The notes below the pieces were generated by a model. The model was not told where the DNA came from. It worked only from the letters and a program-made list of their open reading frames with translations, and did not search any database. This document shows positions 35,634 through 36,439 of a stretch of DNA of 36,439 bases, piece by piece. The stretch is from positions 1-36,439 of the forward strand of contig DYNA01000024.1 of the NCBI GenBank assembly GCA_020721325.1, written 5' to 3'. A program made the translations under genes and the position numbers. The DNA comes from Paludibacter propionicigenes (GTDB lineage: Bacteria > Bacteroidota > Bacteroidia > Bacteroidales > JAIFNL01). Within the stretch, counting starts at the first letter, position 1; each line of letters starts with the position of its first letter.

Positions 35634-36284
35634 TTAAATTAGTTGTCGGGTTTTAGCCAACTCTATAATTGATTGAATAATAGCCATTTCGCTTAAGCGT
35701 GATTTATTGTAAATAACATCAAACAAATCAGATTCAGCTTCCTCGCCTTTGAAAAAAGTCATAAAAGTTTGTCTATGTTTGTCGGTTTCTAAAACCAAAC
35801 GTTCAGCATCGGATTTTTGCAACTTAAATGCCTTAACTATTTCATTTACACGAAATTCAAATGGAGCTATAATTCGTACATGCAAAGCTTTCTCAATGTT
35901 TTTAGCTATTACACATCCAGCTCGCCCAACAATAATGGAATGTCCTTGCTCAGCATATTTGGCAACAACATCTGTTATCGTCTTTTTAATATGGCTATCG
36001 CTGGCGTATTTCTTTTTGGCAAAGGAAGTTACAAGGTCGCCCAAAAAACTTTTTTCGTTTGCACCAAAAATGTGAGCAATCTCTTGCGTCCTGACATTCA
36101 GCTTTTTAGCTGCATCTTCTAAAATCTCCTTCGTTATATAATTCCATTTGTGCTGCGAAATTTTTGAGATTTCAATTGACAAATTGGCAGCCAAATTGGA
36201 AGCATAACAACCAAATTCGCGAGAAATGGTTATTACAGGTCCTTGAGTAATACTTTCTTTTTTTACTTCAAGGGATTTATTCAT
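35634..36284 (-). CDS. Cytidylate kinase-like protein
   Basis: A protein of the cytidylate-kinase-like family (Cytidylate_kin2 type). It has ITISREFG at the N-terminus, where CMP kinases have the P-loop lead-in, and later HSIIVGRAGC, HVRIIAPFEFRV and a C-terminal helix with YNKSRLS. After SREFG comes CYASNLA in place of the Gly-rich loop, so nucleotide binding may differ. I place the start at 36284 (216 residues), not 36308 (224), because the -7-like box at 36327-36334 would put the transcript start at about 36320, just 12 bases before the longer start; both remain possible. True substrate unknown. Same strand as the PLP-enzyme gene, 116 bases before it. Confidence 0.7.
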   Translation of the reverse strand: MNKSLEVKKESITQGPVITISREFGCYASNLAANLSIEISKISQHKWNYITKEILEDAAKKLNVRTQEIAHIFGANEKSFLGDLVTSFAKKKYASDSHIKKTITDVVAKYAEQGHSIIVGRAGCVIAKNIEKALHVRIIAPFEFRVNEIVKAFKLQKSDAERLVLETDKHRQTFMTFFKGEEAESDLFDVIYNKSRLSEMAIIQSIIELAKTRQLI

Positions 36285-36326
36285 GTATTCAAGCAAAATA
36301 TTTCCCATAGTTCAAGTTTTTAAAAT

Positions 36327-36334
36327 CAAAATTA
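36327..36334 (-). promoter_or_regulatory. Possible -7 box of the cytidylate kinase-like gene
   Basis: Minus strand reads TAATTTTG, matching TAnnTTTG. A TTG lies 13 bases upstream on that strand, too close for an ideal -33 element. Confidence 0.3.
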
Positions 36335-36439
36335 ATAGCTTAATTTTCAATACTTTAATATTTTTTATAAAATGGAAAAAAATTAAATTTTGGGTGGTGA
36401 TTCAAAAAGTATGATAAAATAAAACTATAACAATAAGGA

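Noticed and set aside
1-36439. Search for tRNAs, rRNAs, CRISPR arrays, insertion sequences and phage or defence genes
   Set aside because: Intergenic regions are short and A/T-only; no cloverleaf-like sequence, regular repeats, transposase or nuclease-methylase pair was seen by eye.

Overview
The window is a chromosomal segment of a low-G+C member of the Bacteroidota, probably Bacteroidia. Signs are a type IX secretion system (T9SS) component (PorZ-like) and T9SS sorting domains, lipoproteins of Bacteroidota type, a DUF2027-Smr protein, a C69 dipeptidase, A-rich leaders without clear Shine-Dalgarno sites, and several upstream matches to the Bacteroidota -7 promoter box TAnnTTTG, some with a TTTG about 20 bases further upstream. 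Intergenic DNA is almost pure A/T. I see no tRNA, rRNA, CRISPR array, insertion sequence or phage gene. No stretch above 300 bases lacks a gene.

Layout. 1-3.5 kb: a beta-helix lipoprotein, an exported endonuclease/exonuclease/phosphatase-family protein, and a convergent polytopic membrane protein. 3.6-9.9 kb: a tight run of porZ, a phosphoethanolamine-transferase-like enzyme, an FkbM-like methyltransferase and a GT-C-like membrane protein, which looks like an envelope glycan/T9SS module. 10-12.5 kb: parE without parC, then a very small protein that is only a signal peptide plus a T9SS sorting domain. 12.7-18.2 kb: C69 dipeptidase, a lipoprotein, an unknown exported protein, an RluA-type pseudouridine synthase, and a second lipoprotein paralogous to the first. 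18.4-21.6 kb: queA, diverging from a DUF2027-Smr gene and a rhomboid protease. 21.6-25.7 kb: a minus-strand run read as cytidine deaminase, MTA/SAH-type deaminase, a seven-repeat exported propeller protein and an HD-domain hydrolase. 25.9-29.4 kb: threonine synthase, a Tat-type 5'-nucleotidase, and MscL. 29.5-36.3 kb: glpD, a divergent pbpC (PBP1C), a fold-type II PLP enzyme and a cytidylate-kinase-like protein.

Most genes are housekeeping or envelope genes. The parts least explained by known biology are the porZ/LPS-type operon, the sorting-domain-only miniprotein, the two lipoprotein paralogs around an unknown exported protein, and the salvage-deaminase run that ends in a propeller protein and an HD hydrolase. 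I found no clear defence system or mobile element. Several strong hairpin terminators and two palindromic pairs of -7-like boxes are visible between genes.
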